A program made the position numbers and the translations under genes. From Marinarcus sediminis (lineage in GTDB: Bacteria; Campylobacterota; Campylobacteria; Campylobacterales; Arcobacteraceae), in assembly GCF_048571275.1 (NCBI RefSeq), contig NZ_CP182357.1:1302001-1366000 (forward strand): a stretch of DNA of 64,000 nt, read 5' to 3'. Below are positions 54,756 to 63,960 of this stretch, one piece after another (within the stretch, counting starts at the first letter, position 1; each line of letters starts with the position of its first letter). The notes under the pieces were generated by a model, which was not told where the DNA came from, made no database searches, and saw only the letters and a program-made list of their open reading frames with translations.

Positions 54756-55505
54756 AAGTACGATTCCAAAAAGAATTCTGTAAATACCAAAAGCCACAAA
54801 AGTAAAATTTTCTAAAAATTTTAAAAAGAGTTTGATGGTTAAAAATGCCACAATAAAAGAGACCACAAATCCCACTGCTAAAAGCATCAAGTTGGTGTCG
54901 TTGAACTCTTTGTAGTGTTTAAGCAAATCATAACCGGTCGTCGCACACATAACAGGGAAAGCCAAAAGAAATGAAAACTCAGCACTGGCTTTTCTTGTTA
55001 ATCCCACCAGCATGGCCCCAATAATAGTTGATCCCGCTCGACTGGTTCCAGGTATGAGTGCAAATATTTGTGCTATTCCAATGTAAAGAGCTTGTTTGTA
55101 AGAGACATTTTCAACATCGTCAATAAAATGGGCTTTGGGTTTATAAAATTTCTCAACCATTAAAAAAACAACCCCACCGACAATAAACATGATGGCAACA
55201 ACTTCTACTGAAAAGAGCGTTTTGATTTTACTTGCAAGTAAAAATCCCACAATGCCAATAGGAAGAAATGCTAAAGTCAGCTTTTTCCACAGTTCAATAT
55301 GTTTGAAGGTGAATTTTGTTGGATAATTCAAGATTACGGCTAAAATAGCTGCAAACTGAATAATGACTTCATACGCTTTTGTCACATCGGTTTGTTCAAT
55401 GTTTAAAAATTGGGTTGCTACGATTAAATGACCGGTTGAAGAAATCGGTAAAAATTCGGTGAATCCTTCAATGATTCCTAGAATGGTTGAGTCAAGAAAG
55501 GTCAT
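54741..55505 (-). CDS. uppP: Undecaprenyl-diphosphatase
   Basis: Recycles the lipid carrier of cell-wall synthesis by removing a phosphate from undecaprenyl pyrophosphate; its action gives bacitracin resistance. 254 residues, about eight helices. The catalytic motifs are EGFTEFLPISSTGH (13-26) and PGTSRAGSTI near 158. It overlaps mqnA by 4 bases upstream and the end of murG by 15 bases downstream, an unusually tight convergent arrangement. Confidence 0.95.
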   Translation of the reverse strand: MTFLDSTILGIIEGFTEFLPISSTGHLIVATQFLNIEQTDVTKAYEVIIQFAAILAVILNYPTKFTFKHIELWKKLTLAFLPIGIVGFLLASKIKTLFSVEVVAIMFIVGGVVFLMVEKFYKPKAHFIDDVENVSYKQALYIGIAQIFALIPGTSRAGSTIIGAMLVGLTRKASAEFSFLLAFPVMCATTGYDLLKHYKEFNDTNLMLLAVGFVVSFIVAFLTIKLFLKFLENFTFVAFGIYRILFGIVLLAFI

Positions 55506-56164
55506 TTTAAACCTCTTTCTTTGGTTAATTTTAAAAACAGCTTTAATGCACGTTTCTCTTTAATCCCTAACTCATAATCAATGCCTTTGAGATACTCTAA
55601 AATATTGCTTTTTGAAACACCTGAACGTTGTGCATATTGTTCCAGTATGTATTGCGGAATTTTAATGGAGTGTTTTTTAAAGTTTTTTGTTATTTTTGTC
55701 AAAAATTTTCCGTGGTTGTTGTAGCATAAAACGGCAAAAACGAAAGGGAGATGATATGTGTCTTGCCAAGCTTTCGCCAAGTCTATAAAACTTTTTTGAT
55801 CGTGTTCATGGTAATATTTGAGCGCTTTATCACCAATAATCACTTGTCCAGAAAGGTTTAACACTTTTGCGAGGTTATTGGAAGTTTGACTTTGATAATC
55901 TTTTGCATAATCCCCTGGTACCAGTAAAACTGAACGTACCTCTTTTTTTGCCACAATTCCTAAGGGTAAGCTCTTTTCATTTCTTGAAGCAATCGATGAA
56001 ATAAAAGCCGATTCAACTTTACGTTTTTTAAATTGTTGATTAATTTTAGCGGGATACGATTGTTTGTAATTGATGATGGATTTAATTTGATTTGATTTGA
56101 TACTTTTTTTAAAGTAGACATGTAAAGGCAACAAATTGATAAAATCGATTTTAGCAAATATCAT
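55502..56164 (-). CDS. mqnA: Chorismate dehydratase, futalosine menaquinone pathway
   Basis: Converts chorismate to 3-enolpyruvoyl-benzoate, the first step of the futalosine route to menaquinone. 220 residues, the short form seen in Campylobacterota. The N-terminus FAKIDFINLLPLHVYF matches the MqnA ligand-binding fold, and SAFISSIAS and GIVAKKEVRSVLLV follow. AGGAAATC precedes the ATG. With the MqnL-type gene at 23.9 kb it shows that this organism makes menaquinone by the futalosine route, the quinone needed by Nuo and Frd. Confidence 0.87.
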   Translation of the reverse strand: MIFAKIDFINLLPLHVYFKKSIKSNQIKSIINYKQSYPAKINQQFKKRKVESAFISSIASRNEKSLPLGIVAKKEVRSVLLVPGDYAKDYQSQTSNNLAKVLNLSGQVIIGDKALKYYHEHDQKSFIDLAKAWQDTYHLPFVFAVLCYNNHGKFLTKITKNFKKHSIKIPQYILEQYAQRSGVSKSNILEYLKGIDYELGIKEKRALKLFLKLTKERGLK

Positions 56165-56195
56165 TGTGTGATTTCCTAAATAAAAACTTTTTCGC

Positions 56196-56201
56196 TATAA
56201 T
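56196..56201 (+). promoter_or_regulatory. Candidate -10 for the moaD-moaE group
   Basis: TATAAT about 30 bases before the moaD start, in the 67-bp divergent gap shared with mqnA. The overlapping minus strand is also A+T-rich and may serve mqnA. Confidence 0.45.
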
Positions 56202-56231
56202 AATAAAATTTAGGTAAATAAGGGGTTAAAA

Positions 56232-56453
56232 TTGGTAAAAGTAGAGTTTTTAGGACCAATCAATAAACAGCCGATGCAATTAGAGATTACAAATTTAAAT
56301 GAGTTGAGTGAAATATTAAAAAATGATGCTGAATTATCAACGTGGTTAGAGAGTTGTGCAGTTGCTGTGAATGATGTTTTGGTTTGTTCAAAAGATATGA
56401 TATTAAAAAATAATGATAAAATTTCGTTGCTTCCTCCTGTTTGTGGGGGATAA
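56232..56453 (+). CDS. moaD: Molybdopterin synthase sulfur-carrier subunit
   Basis: Ubiquitin-fold protein that delivers sulfur as a C-terminal thiocarboxylate. 73 residues ending in LLPPVCGG; the terminal Gly-Gly is the hallmark. A TTG start at 56232 is chosen because AAGGGG lies at good spacing and no ATG or GTG fits. It is followed by moaE after 28 bases. Confidence 0.9.
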   Translation: MVKVEFLGPINKQPMQLEITNLNELSEILKNDAELSTWLESCAVAVNDVLVCSKDMILKNNDKISLLPPVCGG

Positions 56454-56469
56454 ATATTAAATTAAAAGT

Positions 56470-56490
56470 GAATAATGAATAATGAATAAT
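56470..56490 (+). repeat. Three tandem GAATAAT heptamers before moaE
   Basis: The repeats create two ATG codons; only the second (56482) opens the moaE frame, while the first ends after four codons. No Shine-Dalgarno sequence is present. Confidence 0.7.
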
Positions 56491-56934
56491 GATAAAAAAT
56501 TGCAACTTTTTGATGGGGCTTTACCTGTAGAGCAAATAACAAATGCGTGGTATGATGAGTTTAGAAACTCCAATTATGGTGCCATTATAACATTTGTGGG
56601 CGTTGTAAGAGATGAAGATGGTATAGAGGGATTGTCGTTTGATATTTATGAACCCATATTAAACAGTTGGTTTGAAGCTTGGCAAAAAAAAGCCAATGAA
56701 CACAATGCCATTGTCCTTATGGCGCACTCTCGTGGGGATGTTTTGAATCATACGAGTTCTTATATCGCTGCAGTGTGCAGTCCAAAACGAAGAGTGGCGT
56801 TGGAACTTATTGATGAATTTGTTGAAGATTTTAAAAAGAGTGCACCCATTTGGAAATATGATATTAAAAATAAAGTAAGAGTTTATGCGCAAGAGCGAAG
56901 CACCAAAATTCAAGGTGCTGGAATTTTAAATTAA
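56482..56934 (+). CDS. moaE: Molybdopterin synthase catalytic subunit
   Basis: Inserts two sulfurs into precursor Z to make molybdopterin. 150 residues. Family landmarks are FVGVVRDEDGIEGLSFDIYEP, the HSRGDVL segment and the C-terminal PIWKYDIKNK with the active-site lysine. The start lies in a triple heptamer repeat. The pair moaD-moaE makes the complete synthase. Confidence 0.94.
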   Translation: MNNDKKLQLFDGALPVEQITNAWYDEFRNSNYGAIITFVGVVRDEDGIEGLSFDIYEPILNSWFEAWQKKANEHNAIVLMAHSRGDVLNHTSSYIAAVCSPKRRVALELIDEFVEDFKKSAPIWKYDIKNKVRVYAQERSTKIQGAGILN

Positions 56935-56944
56935 AGATAATGCT

Positions 56945-57727
56945 ATGAGAGTTGATTTACACAACCACACCACTTTATGTAACCATGCCAATGGAACGAT
57001 GAGAGAGTATATTTTAAAGGCGATTGATTTAGGCATTGATATTTATGGTTTCAGTGAACACGCCCCAATGGATTTTGACGAAGGGTATCGATTGCCGTTG
57101 AGTCAAAAAGCGTTTTATGAGAATGAAGTATTAACGTTAAAAAACGAGTTTAAAAACGAGATTGATATTGTATTGGGTTATGAAGTAGATTTTATGCAAC
57201 ATGTTCCCATGAAAAAAGAGATACTTAATGCCAATGTCGATTATCTCATAGGTTCTGTACACTTTTTAGATGGATGGGGATTCGATAATCCAGAATTTAT
57301 AGGCGCTTACAAAGATAAAGATATTGATACCATATGGCAAGACTATTTTGATGCGATTGAGGCGATGGCAAATTCAAGCTTATTTGACATTGTAGGACAT
57401 TTAGATTTAATCAAAGTCTTTAAGTTTTTACCCAAAAAAGATATTCGTTTAATAGCTAAAAAAGCATTGTTGGCAATTAAAAAAGCCAATATGTGTGTGG
57501 AGATCAATGCCGCAGGTTTTAGAAAACCCATTGGAGAACAATACCCTTCAAAAGAGCTTTTAGAGTGTTGTTTTGAGTCAGATATTCCCATTACGTTCTC
57601 TTCTGATGCTCATGAAATTGCACAAATTGGCTTCTCTTATGATAAAGCCATTGAATTAGCTAAAGCAGTTGGTTATTTTAAATGTGCTTCATATAAAAAC
57701 AGAGAGAGAGTATTGCATACTTTTTAA
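56945..57727 (+). CDS. hisK: PHP-family histidinol-phosphatase
   Basis: Probably dephosphorylates histidinol phosphate in histidine synthesis. 260 residues. The metal-binding motifs are DLHNHT (4-9), SEHAP (38-42), the Glu in GYEVDF, SVHFLDG, GHLDLIK near 156, and SSDAHE near 219. The arrangement and length match the HisK-type PHP phosphatases and not DNA-polymerase PHP domains. Symbol follows the PHP-type enzyme; a related phosphoesterase role cannot be excluded. It follows moaE after 10 bases. Confidence 0.8.
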   Translation: MRVDLHNHTTLCNHANGTMREYILKAIDLGIDIYGFSEHAPMDFDEGYRLPLSQKAFYENEVLTLKNEFKNEIDIVLGYEVDFMQHVPMKKEILNANVDYLIGSVHFLDGWGFDNPEFIGAYKDKDIDTIWQDYFDAIEAMANSSLFDIVGHLDLIKVFKFLPKKDIRLIAKKALLAIKKANMCVEINAAGFRKPIGEQYPSKELLECCFESDIPITFSSDAHEIAQIGFSYDKAIELAKAVGYFKCASYKNRERVLHTF

Positions 57728-57766
57728 ACAATTTTTTTTTTAATTTTTTTAAAAAACTTCTTTGTA

Positions 57767-57822
57767 TTGTATATATTTTATACAAATTCTTCAGTTCTTT
57801 TTATATTTATTTTCGATAAAAT
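57767..57822 (+). promoter_or_regulatory. glnA promoter region with inverted repeat
   Basis: TTGTATA and TATACAA form a 7-bp inverted repeat (57767-57785), followed by a likely -10 TAAAAT (57817-57822) about 30 bases before the ATG. The repeat could be an operator; no regulator is assigned. Confidence 0.4.
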
Positions 57823-57851
57823 ATTCCTATTAATTTATTAGGAGATATTAC

Positions 57852-59279
57852 ATGGGTAAATTTGTTAACAATACAGAAGAGTTTTTCAAATATTGTGAAG
57901 AGAACGAAGTTAAATTTGTTGACTTCAGATTTTCAGATATGAAAGGTACATGGCATCATTTAACATATATGCTAAGTGCGGTCAATGAAGGTAACTTAAC
58001 AAATGGTTTACCGTTTGATGGTTCATCAGTTGATGCATGGCAACCAATCAATAAGTCAGATATGTTATTAAAACCTGATGTTGGTACAGCATTTTTAGAT
58101 CCATTTACTGCAGATTCAACAATTATTGTTATTTGTGATGTATATGATATTTATAAAAATGAAATGTACGAAAAATGTCCAAGATCTATTGCTAAAAAAG
58201 CTTTGAAACATTTAAGTGATTCAGGTCTGGGTGATGTTGCGTATTTTGGTCCTGAAAATGAATTTTTTATCTTTGATGATGTAAAAATTATTGATGATAT
58301 CAATGAGTCTTATTACAGAGTTGATTCAGATGAAGGTTGCTGGTCAGATTCAACTGATTTCGAAGGTGGAAACATTGGACACAGACCTAGAACAAAAGGT
58401 GGTTATTTCCCAGTTCAACCAATTGATTCAATGGTAGATTTAAGAGCAGAAATGATGCAAATTTTAGAACAAGTTGGATTAGAAGTTGTTTTAGGACACC
58501 ACGAAGTTGCACAAGCACAAGGTGAAATTGGTGTTGTATTTGGAGATTTAATTGAAGCTGCCGATAACGTACAAAAATATAAATATGTTGTGAAAATGGT
58601 TGCTCATTTAAATGGTAAATCTGCAACATTTATGCCAAAACCACTTTTCGGTGATAATGGTAATGGAATGCACGTACACCAATCAATCTGGAAAGATGGT
58701 AAAAACTTATTCTACAAACAAGGTGAATATGGAAACCTTTCAGAAATGGCCAGACATTATGTAGGTGGTGTATTTAAACACGCACGTGCAGTTGCTGCAT
58801 TTACTAACCCATCAACAAACTCTTATAAAAGATTAATTCCAGGATTTGAAGCACCTTCAATCTTAACTTACTCTTCTCAAAACAGATCGGCTTCTTGTAG
58901 AGTTCCTTACGGTGCTGGTGAGAAAGCAACAAGAATTGAAATGAGATTCCCAGATTCAACTTCTTGCCCATATTTAGCATTTGCTGCTATGTTATGTGCT
59001 GGTTTAGATGGTATCAAAAATAAATATGAACCAATTGGACCAATGGATGATGACTTATTTGAATTATCATTAGATGAAATCAGAGAGAGAAATATTCCAC
59101 AAATGCCTCATACATTAAGAGGTTCTTTGGAAGCATTAATCAGAGATAACGATTTCTTACAACCTGTATTTACTAAAGATATGGTTGATACGTATCAACA
59201 CTATAAATTTGAAACTCAAGTGTGGCCAGACGAAGCCAGACCTACTGCGTTTGAATTTAAATCAACTTATTCTTGCTAA
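57852..59279 (+). CDS. glnA: Glutamine synthetase, type I
   Basis: Makes glutamine from glutamate, ammonia and ATP. 475 residues. Conserved parts: the PFDGSSVDAW loop (about 54-63), GPENEFFIF with the metal-binding glutamates, GNGMHVHQS, the NPSTNSYKRL loop and the RIEMRFPD segment. AGGAGATATT precedes the ATG. In the region where E. coli has the adenylylated Tyr397 (NLYDLPPEE) this protein has DLFELSLDE with Phe403, so control by GlnE adenylylation is not possible at that site. The same loss is known in Helicobacter. Confidence 0.97.
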   Translation: MGKFVNNTEEFFKYCEENEVKFVDFRFSDMKGTWHHLTYMLSAVNEGNLTNGLPFDGSSVDAWQPINKSDMLLKPDVGTAFLDPFTADSTIIVICDVYDIYKNEMYEKCPRSIAKKALKHLSDSGLGDVAYFGPENEFFIFDDVKIIDDINESYYRVDSDEGCWSDSTDFEGGNIGHRPRTKGGYFPVQPIDSMVDLRAEMMQILEQVGLEVVLGHHEVAQAQGEIGVVFGDLIEAADNVQKYKYVVKMVAHLNGKSATFMPKPLFGDNGNGMHVHQSIWKDGKNLFYKQGEYGNLSEMARHYVGGVFKHARAVAAFTNPSTNSYKRLIPGFEAPSILTYSSQNRSASCRVPYGAGEKATRIEMRFPDSTSCPYLAFAAMLCAGLDGIKNKYEPIGPMDDDLFELSLDEIRERNIPQMPHTLRGSLEALIRDNDFLQPVFTKDMVDTYQHYKFETQVWPDEARPTAFEFKSTYSC

Positions 59280-59295
59280 TATTATAACAAGAATA

Positions 59296-59329
59296 AAAAA
59301 AGCCCACTTCTTTGGAAGTGGGCTTTTTT
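59296..59329. terminator. Bidirectional terminator between glnA and mrcA
   Basis: GCCCACTTC/GAAGTGGGC stem flanked by A6 and T6, with a TTTG loop. It works on both strands and separates the convergent glnA and penicillin-binding-protein genes. Confidence 0.92.
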
Positions 59330-59360
59330 ATTGCTGATTTTTATTTTAAATCAACCTATA

Positions 59361-61313
59361 TTAAAACTCTCTTCCCGCTTCAATCTCTTTCGCAGATTTA
59401 ATTTCAGGCAATTTTGAGGTCTCTGTGTAATACTCTTTTTTCCCATTAATGATACTGTCATAAACGCCTTCCGGTTTGTCAAAAGTTTTTTTAATTTCAG
59501 GATGTATTTTTAAATAGTTGGTGTAAAAATGTGCAAAAACAGTTCCGGCACTTCTCCCCCCTGTTTCACTCTTTCTCATGGGTTTATTATCATCGTTTCC
59601 ATACCAAATAACCGTTTGAAGTGTTGGCGTGTATCCACAAAACCAAGCATCAACATTTTGATTGGTCGTACCTGTTTTTCCTGCAATTTCAAGACCTTTA
59701 ACACGGGCAAGTCGTCCTGTTCCTCTGTCAACCGTCTCGTGAAGAATAGAGGTGATTAAAAAAGCTTGTTCAGGTGGGGTGACATAAGTCTCTTCTGTTT
59801 GGAATGTGATGGTTTGATCTTCAAAGTTTGTAATAGAGTTGACAATATATGGTTCTACTTGAATCCCTTCATTTGAAAAGAGTGTATACGCTTTTGCCAT
59901 ATCAAAGGGTGAAATAGAGAAGCTTCCTAATGTGATGGACAAATCCATAGGAATGTTTTCAATGCCAAAAGATTTTAACCCTTTATACGCAACATCAATT
60001 CCCATGTCATTGACAAGATTAATGGTTGCTAAGTTTCTTGAGTGAATGAGGGCTTCTCTGAGTGTAATTAATCCCGTATAGTTCTCTTCATAGTTTTTGG
60101 GTTGCCACACCTTCTCTTCATCGCCAACTGTATAGTTGTAGGTTCTTGAAATGTCAACTAAGCTTGTTGCAGGAGAGTATCCTAAATTTAAAGCAACTTG
60201 GTAAATAAATGGCTTAATCGCACTTCCGGGTTGTCTTTGAGATTGAATGACTCTGTTAAAGTTTGACTCTTTATAATTGATACCACCAACAAGTGTTAAA
60301 ATTTTCCCTGTTTTACTTTCAATGGTAATTAAGCCACCATTGAGGGTTTGAGTGAAGTCTTCATAATCGGGTTTGTCTTTATATAAAGCATCTCTTTGTT
60401 TGATTTTTTCATACCCATAAATAAGTGATTTTCGCGCGAGTTCTTGTGCTTGTAAATCAATGGTTAAATTGATTTTATACCCACCATATTTAAGATCAGG
60501 AATATCTGCTCCCAGTTTGTTCATGGCGTAATCAATGACATAAGGTGCTTTGTTCAACGTTAACGTTTCATCATAAACAATGGGGGTATAATTGATGGCT
60601 TCTTCTAACTCTTTGTTATTGATCCAACCCAAACTGTAGAGACGATTGACCACTTGATTTCCCCTTACAAGTGAAAATTTCATGTTTTTGGTGGGTGAGT
60701 AAAAACTTGGTGCTCTTGGCAATCCAACCAGCATGGCAATCTCTTTAAGATTGAGTTCAAACAACTCTTTTTTGAAATATCCCAATGCCGCAGTACGTAT
60801 ACCATAATACCCATGTCCAAAATAGACTTGATTTAAGTATCGCTCTAAAATCTCCTCTTTGGTTAATACGGTCTCTAATCGTAAAGATAAAAGGGCTTCT
60901 TTTATTTTACGAGTGATTTTTTTCTCTCTTGTTAAGAGCAAAGTTTTGACAAGTTGTTGCGTTAAAGTACTTGCTCCTTCCACGAGTTTTCGTGCTTTAA
61001 TATCTTTTATAATGGCTCTTAAAATGGCATCGGTGTTAACGCCACTGTGTTCAAAAAATTGAGTATCTTCAATGGCAACAAGCGCTTCTATAACTTGTGG
61101 GGGAATATCATCATATTTGACATAGAGTCGGTGCTCTTTCTCAAATAAGTTTGCGACGAGTTCACCATTTTTATCAAAGAATTGTGTGGTCAGATTGGGT
61201 TTATAATGAACAATTTTATCGATTTCAAATCGTATTTCAGCATATAAATAAATCAGCCATATTACTATAACCGAACCTAAAAATGTAAAAAAACCTATAA
61301 TATATTTTGTCAT
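59361..61313 (-). CDS. mrcA: Penicillin-binding protein 1A (bifunctional)
   Basis: Class A PBP that polymerises and cross-links peptidoglycan. 650 residues: transmembrane helix (about 5-25); glycosyltransferase domain with Glu82 (EDTQFFEH), GASTLTQQLVK (113-123) and the NQVYFGHGYYGI region; transpeptidase domain with SAIK (Ser364, Lys367), SRN (425-427) and KTGTT (546-550). Last gene of a tight minus-strand group gpmI - receiver - ABC ATPase - mrcA with gaps of 3-8 bases. Confidence 0.95.
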   Translation of the reverse strand: MTKYIIGFFTFLGSVIVIWLIYLYAEIRFEIDKIVHYKPNLTTQFFDKNGELVANLFEKEHRLYVKYDDIPPQVIEALVAIEDTQFFEHSGVNTDAILRAIIKDIKARKLVEGASTLTQQLVKTLLLTREKKITRKIKEALLSLRLETVLTKEEILERYLNQVYFGHGYYGIRTAALGYFKKELFELNLKEIAMLVGLPRAPSFYSPTKNMKFSLVRGNQVVNRLYSLGWINNKELEEAINYTPIVYDETLTLNKAPYVIDYAMNKLGADIPDLKYGGYKINLTIDLQAQELARKSLIYGYEKIKQRDALYKDKPDYEDFTQTLNGGLITIESKTGKILTLVGGINYKESNFNRVIQSQRQPGSAIKPFIYQVALNLGYSPATSLVDISRTYNYTVGDEEKVWQPKNYEENYTGLITLREALIHSRNLATINLVNDMGIDVAYKGLKSFGIENIPMDLSITLGSFSISPFDMAKAYTLFSNEGIQVEPYIVNSITNFEDQTITFQTEETYVTPPEQAFLITSILHETVDRGTGRLARVKGLEIAGKTGTTNQNVDAWFCGYTPTLQTVIWYGNDDNKPMRKSETGGRSAGTVFAHFYTNYLKIHPEIKKTFDKPEGVYDSIINGKKEYYTETSKLPEIKSAKEIEAGREF

Positions 61314-61316
61314 TGT

Positions 61317-62012
61317 TTATTCCCTAAAATTTCTGTTATTAAAACCTGAATTGATTAACTCTTTGGTATAAGCTTCTTTGGGTTTTTGTAAAATGTCGTG
61401 TGATAATCCCGATTCTATGATGAAGCCATTTTTTATAATAATCAATTGTTCACAAAGATTAACAATTGAGTTGATGTCGTGTGTTACATATAAAACCAAC
61501 AGATTTAATTTCGCTTGTATGGTTTGAATGAGTTCAATTATGGTGGTTTTACTTTTAGTGTCTAACGCTGTGGTTGGTTCGTCTAAAAGTAAAAGTTTTG
61601 GATTTTTTGTAAGTGCCAGTGCAATGATAACTCTTTGAATTTGACCGCCACTCAACTGATTTGGGAATCTATTTAATACCCATTTTTCAAGTCCTACAAG
61701 CGCCAGTAATTCAATTTTTCTTTTCTCTTGACAAAAAAATTGCTGAGTTATTTTTGTCATTGGGGAGAGCGATGTAAAAGGATTTTGAGGAACAAATCCA
61801 ATGGTCTCACTGTTTAAATCAAACTCAGACGTAATGCGCATATTCAACGTTAAATTACTGGGTAAAAGCCCCAAAATTGATTTAAGTGTCAACGATTTTC
61901 CACTGCCGCTTTGTCCAATTAAGGCCGTTGATTTCTCTATGGTAAAACTTATATGAACCAGTGTCTCTTCATGGTTTTGTATATGAAGGTTCTCAATAAT
62001 AAGTTTTGACAT
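61317..62012 (-). CDS. Orphan ABC transporter ATPase, peptide/nickel type
   Basis: 231 residues: Walker A GQSGSGKS (about 33-40), Q-loop VPQNPFTSLSPM as in Dpp/Opp/Nik ATPases, signature LSGGQIQR, Walker B LLLLDEP and VTHD. The C-terminal part is short, so it lacks the extra iron-sulfur/lid region of DppD. No permease or binding protein is nearby. It may pair with a transporter elsewhere. Placed 3 bases before mrcA and 3 bases after the receiver gene. Confidence 0.8.
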   Translation of the reverse strand: MSKLIIENLHIQNHEETLVHISFTIEKSTALIGQSGSGKSLTLKSILGLLPSNLTLNMRITSEFDLNSETIGFVPQNPFTSLSPMTKITQQFFCQEKRKIELLALVGLEKWVLNRFPNQLSGGQIQRVIIALALTKNPKLLLLDEPTTALDTKSKTTIIELIQTIQAKLNLLVLYVTHDINSIVNLCEQLIIIKNGFIIESGLSHDILQKPKEAYTKELINSGFNNRNFRE

Positions 62013-62015
62013 CTG

Positions 62016-62411
62016 TTATCTTACTAATCCTTGAATACACTCATCTAATGTATTAACCAATTTAATAAAGTTAATGGGTTTTTCAAAAACGGCTGATACA
62101 CTGTTTTGTTCTTCCAATGACAAATCGTCTTTAAAAGCTGTAACAACAATAATGGGTACATTGGTGTTGGTTCTTCTTATCTCTTTAATCAACTGAGCAC
62201 CATCTAAATTGGGCATTCTTAAATCGGTAATAATCACATCAGGATTATGTTCATTATATTGTGAGAGTGCAATTGCACCATCACTTGCTAAATGAATCTC
62301 TTTTACAAGCATTTTGAATGTTCTGTCTAAGATATTGATAATGTCTTGACCATCTTCTGCAATAAGAAGGCTGATATTTCTTAAATCTGATTTTATTTTT
62401 GATGTTTCCAT
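62016..62411 (-). CDS. Stand-alone response-regulator receiver
   Basis: 131 residues made only of a receiver domain, with Glu19-Asp20 acidic residues, phosphoacceptor Asp63 (IITDLRMP), Thr in VVTAFKDD and Lys in FEKPI. There is no output domain. The EKPI form is common in receivers attached to histidine kinases. No kinase is adjacent. It is co-transcribed with gpmI (8-base gap). Confidence 0.9.
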   Translation of the reverse strand: METSKIKSDLRNISLLIAEDGQDIINILDRTFKMLVKEIHLASDGAIALSQYNEHNPDVIITDLRMPNLDGAQLIKEIRRTNTNVPIIVVTAFKDDLSLEEQNSVSAVFEKPINFIKLVNTLDECIQGLVR

Positions 62412-62419
62412 TTTTATCC

Positions 62420-63895
62420 TTAAATTAAAGGTTCATCCATCTCTTGAGGGATGTCTAAGTTCATGAGTTTTAAAACAGTTGGCGCTATATTGTTTAAGCT
62501 GCCTGTTTTAACATTTTGAACACCATTTGATAAAACAAAACAAAACACATCCCCAACGGTATGATTTGTTAATGTTTTTCCACTGGCATCTTTCATCATT
62601 TCGCAATTTCCATGATCACTTGTCAGTAAAACATTATACTCTAAGTTTTTTGATTTTTCGATTATAAGCGCCAATTGTTTATCAACCGCTTCAACGGCTT
62701 GAATACTTGCTTCATAATTACCTGTGTGTCCAACCATATCTCCATTGGCAAAATTCACCACAATAAAGTCATACGCATCATCCATCGCTTTTAAAACGGC
62801 TGTGCCTACTTCGGGTGCACTCATTTGAGGTTGCAAATCGTATGTAGCAACAGAAGGTGAAGGAATGAGTATGCGTGTTTCATTCTCAACAGGCTCTTCA
62901 ACTCCTCCATTAAAGAAAAAAGTGACGTGGGCATATTTTTCAGTTTCTGCTGTATGTAATTGAGTTAATCCCGCATTTGAAATAACTTCTGCAAGTGTAT
63001 TTTTGGGGTTCTGTTTTGGGAACATTACGGGAAGGGGAATACTTTTGTTGTATTCAGTCAATGTTGCAATATGTAGTGGCAGGTTTTTTCGTTCAAATTC
63101 ATTGAACTCAGAAAGTGCAAATACGGATGAAATTTCTCTCATACGATCACTTCTAAAGTTACAAAAAATAATGCCGTCATTTTCTTCTAAACCGTTATAC
63201 CCTTCAAACGCAACAGGTTGGATAAATTCATCTAAAATATTTTGGGAATAGGATTGGTCAATGTAACTTAATACGTCCAATGAAGTTTTGTTTTTTGCGG
63301 TAGCAATAACATCATACCCTTTTTGAACTCTCTCCCAGCGGTTATCTCTGTCCATGGTATAGTATCGCCCTGCAATGGTAGCAATATGGATATCTTCATC
63401 ACAAACAGCAATCACTTGTTTAACATACTCTTTTGCACAATTGGGAGCAACATCTCGTCCATCGGTGATGATGTGAATAAAGACTTTTTTCTTCTCTTCT
63501 TTTGCAATTTTTGCTAATGCAATGATATGATCAATATGAGAGTGTACTCCTCCATCGCTGATTAAACCTAAAAGGTGAATATGGTGTGACGTAGCCACAA
63601 TTTCTTTTAGAACGGCATTCTCTTTTAATGTATTCTTTTCAATGGCCATGTTTATTTTGACCAAATCTTGGTATAACACTCGTCCTGAACCTATTGTCAT
63701 GTGTCCCACTTCACTGTTTCCCATTTGACCATCAGGCAAACCCACACTTTTCCCATAGGTGCTGATTAAACTGTAAGGTACATTTTTAAATAGGTAATCG
63801 TAGGTTGGTTTTTTGGCATTTGCAAAAGCATTATTGATTTTATTTTCATTATAACCGATGCCATCTGTTATAATTAATATTGTTTTATGACTCAT
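62420..63895 (-). CDS. gpmI: 2,3-bisphosphoglycerate-independent phosphoglycerate mutase
   Basis: Interconverts 3- and 2-phosphoglycerate. 491 residues from the ATG at 63895, which has AAAAGG upstream; a longer frame to 63934 crosses the ribosome binding site and likely promoter and is rejected. The catalytic Ser61 is in MGNSEVGH, and the metal motifs include ITDGIG, ITDGRDVAP and TSDHGNCEMM, with NFANGDMVGHTG near 390. First gene of its group and divergent from mraY, the order known from Campylobacter. Confidence 0.95.
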   Translation of the reverse strand: MSHKTILIITDGIGYNENKINNAFANAKKPTYDYLFKNVPYSLISTYGKSVGLPDGQMGNSEVGHMTIGSGRVLYQDLVKINMAIEKNTLKENAVLKEIVATSHHIHLLGLISDGGVHSHIDHIIALAKIAKEEKKKVFIHIITDGRDVAPNCAKEYVKQVIAVCDEDIHIATIAGRYYTMDRDNRWERVQKGYDVIATAKNKTSLDVLSYIDQSYSQNILDEFIQPVAFEGYNGLEENDGIIFCNFRSDRMREISSVFALSEFNEFERKNLPLHIATLTEYNKSIPLPVMFPKQNPKNTLAEVISNAGLTQLHTAETEKYAHVTFFFNGGVEEPVENETRILIPSPSVATYDLQPQMSAPEVGTAVLKAMDDAYDFIVVNFANGDMVGHTGNYEASIQAVEAVDKQLALIIEKSKNLEYNVLLTSDHGNCEMMKDASGKTLTNHTVGDVFCFVLSNGVQNVKTGSLNNIAPTVLKLMNLDIPQEMDEPLI

Positions 63896-63924
63896 CTTTA
63901 AACCTTTTAAAAACTTTAATAGTA

Positions 63925-63940
63925 TATAATCCACGATTAT
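63925..63940. promoter_or_regulatory. Divergent -10 elements between gpmI and mraY
   Basis: Plus-strand TATAAT (63925-63930) would serve mraY; on the minus strand 63935-63940 reads TATAAT within TGCTATAAT and would serve gpmI. The two promoters face away from each other within 66 bases. Confidence 0.5.
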
Positions 63941-63960
63941 AGCAAAAGGAAGGTTTAATT

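Noticed and set aside
63896..63934. Longer N-terminus for GpmI
   Set aside because: The extension covers the ribosome binding site and likely promoter, and family members begin at the internal Met.
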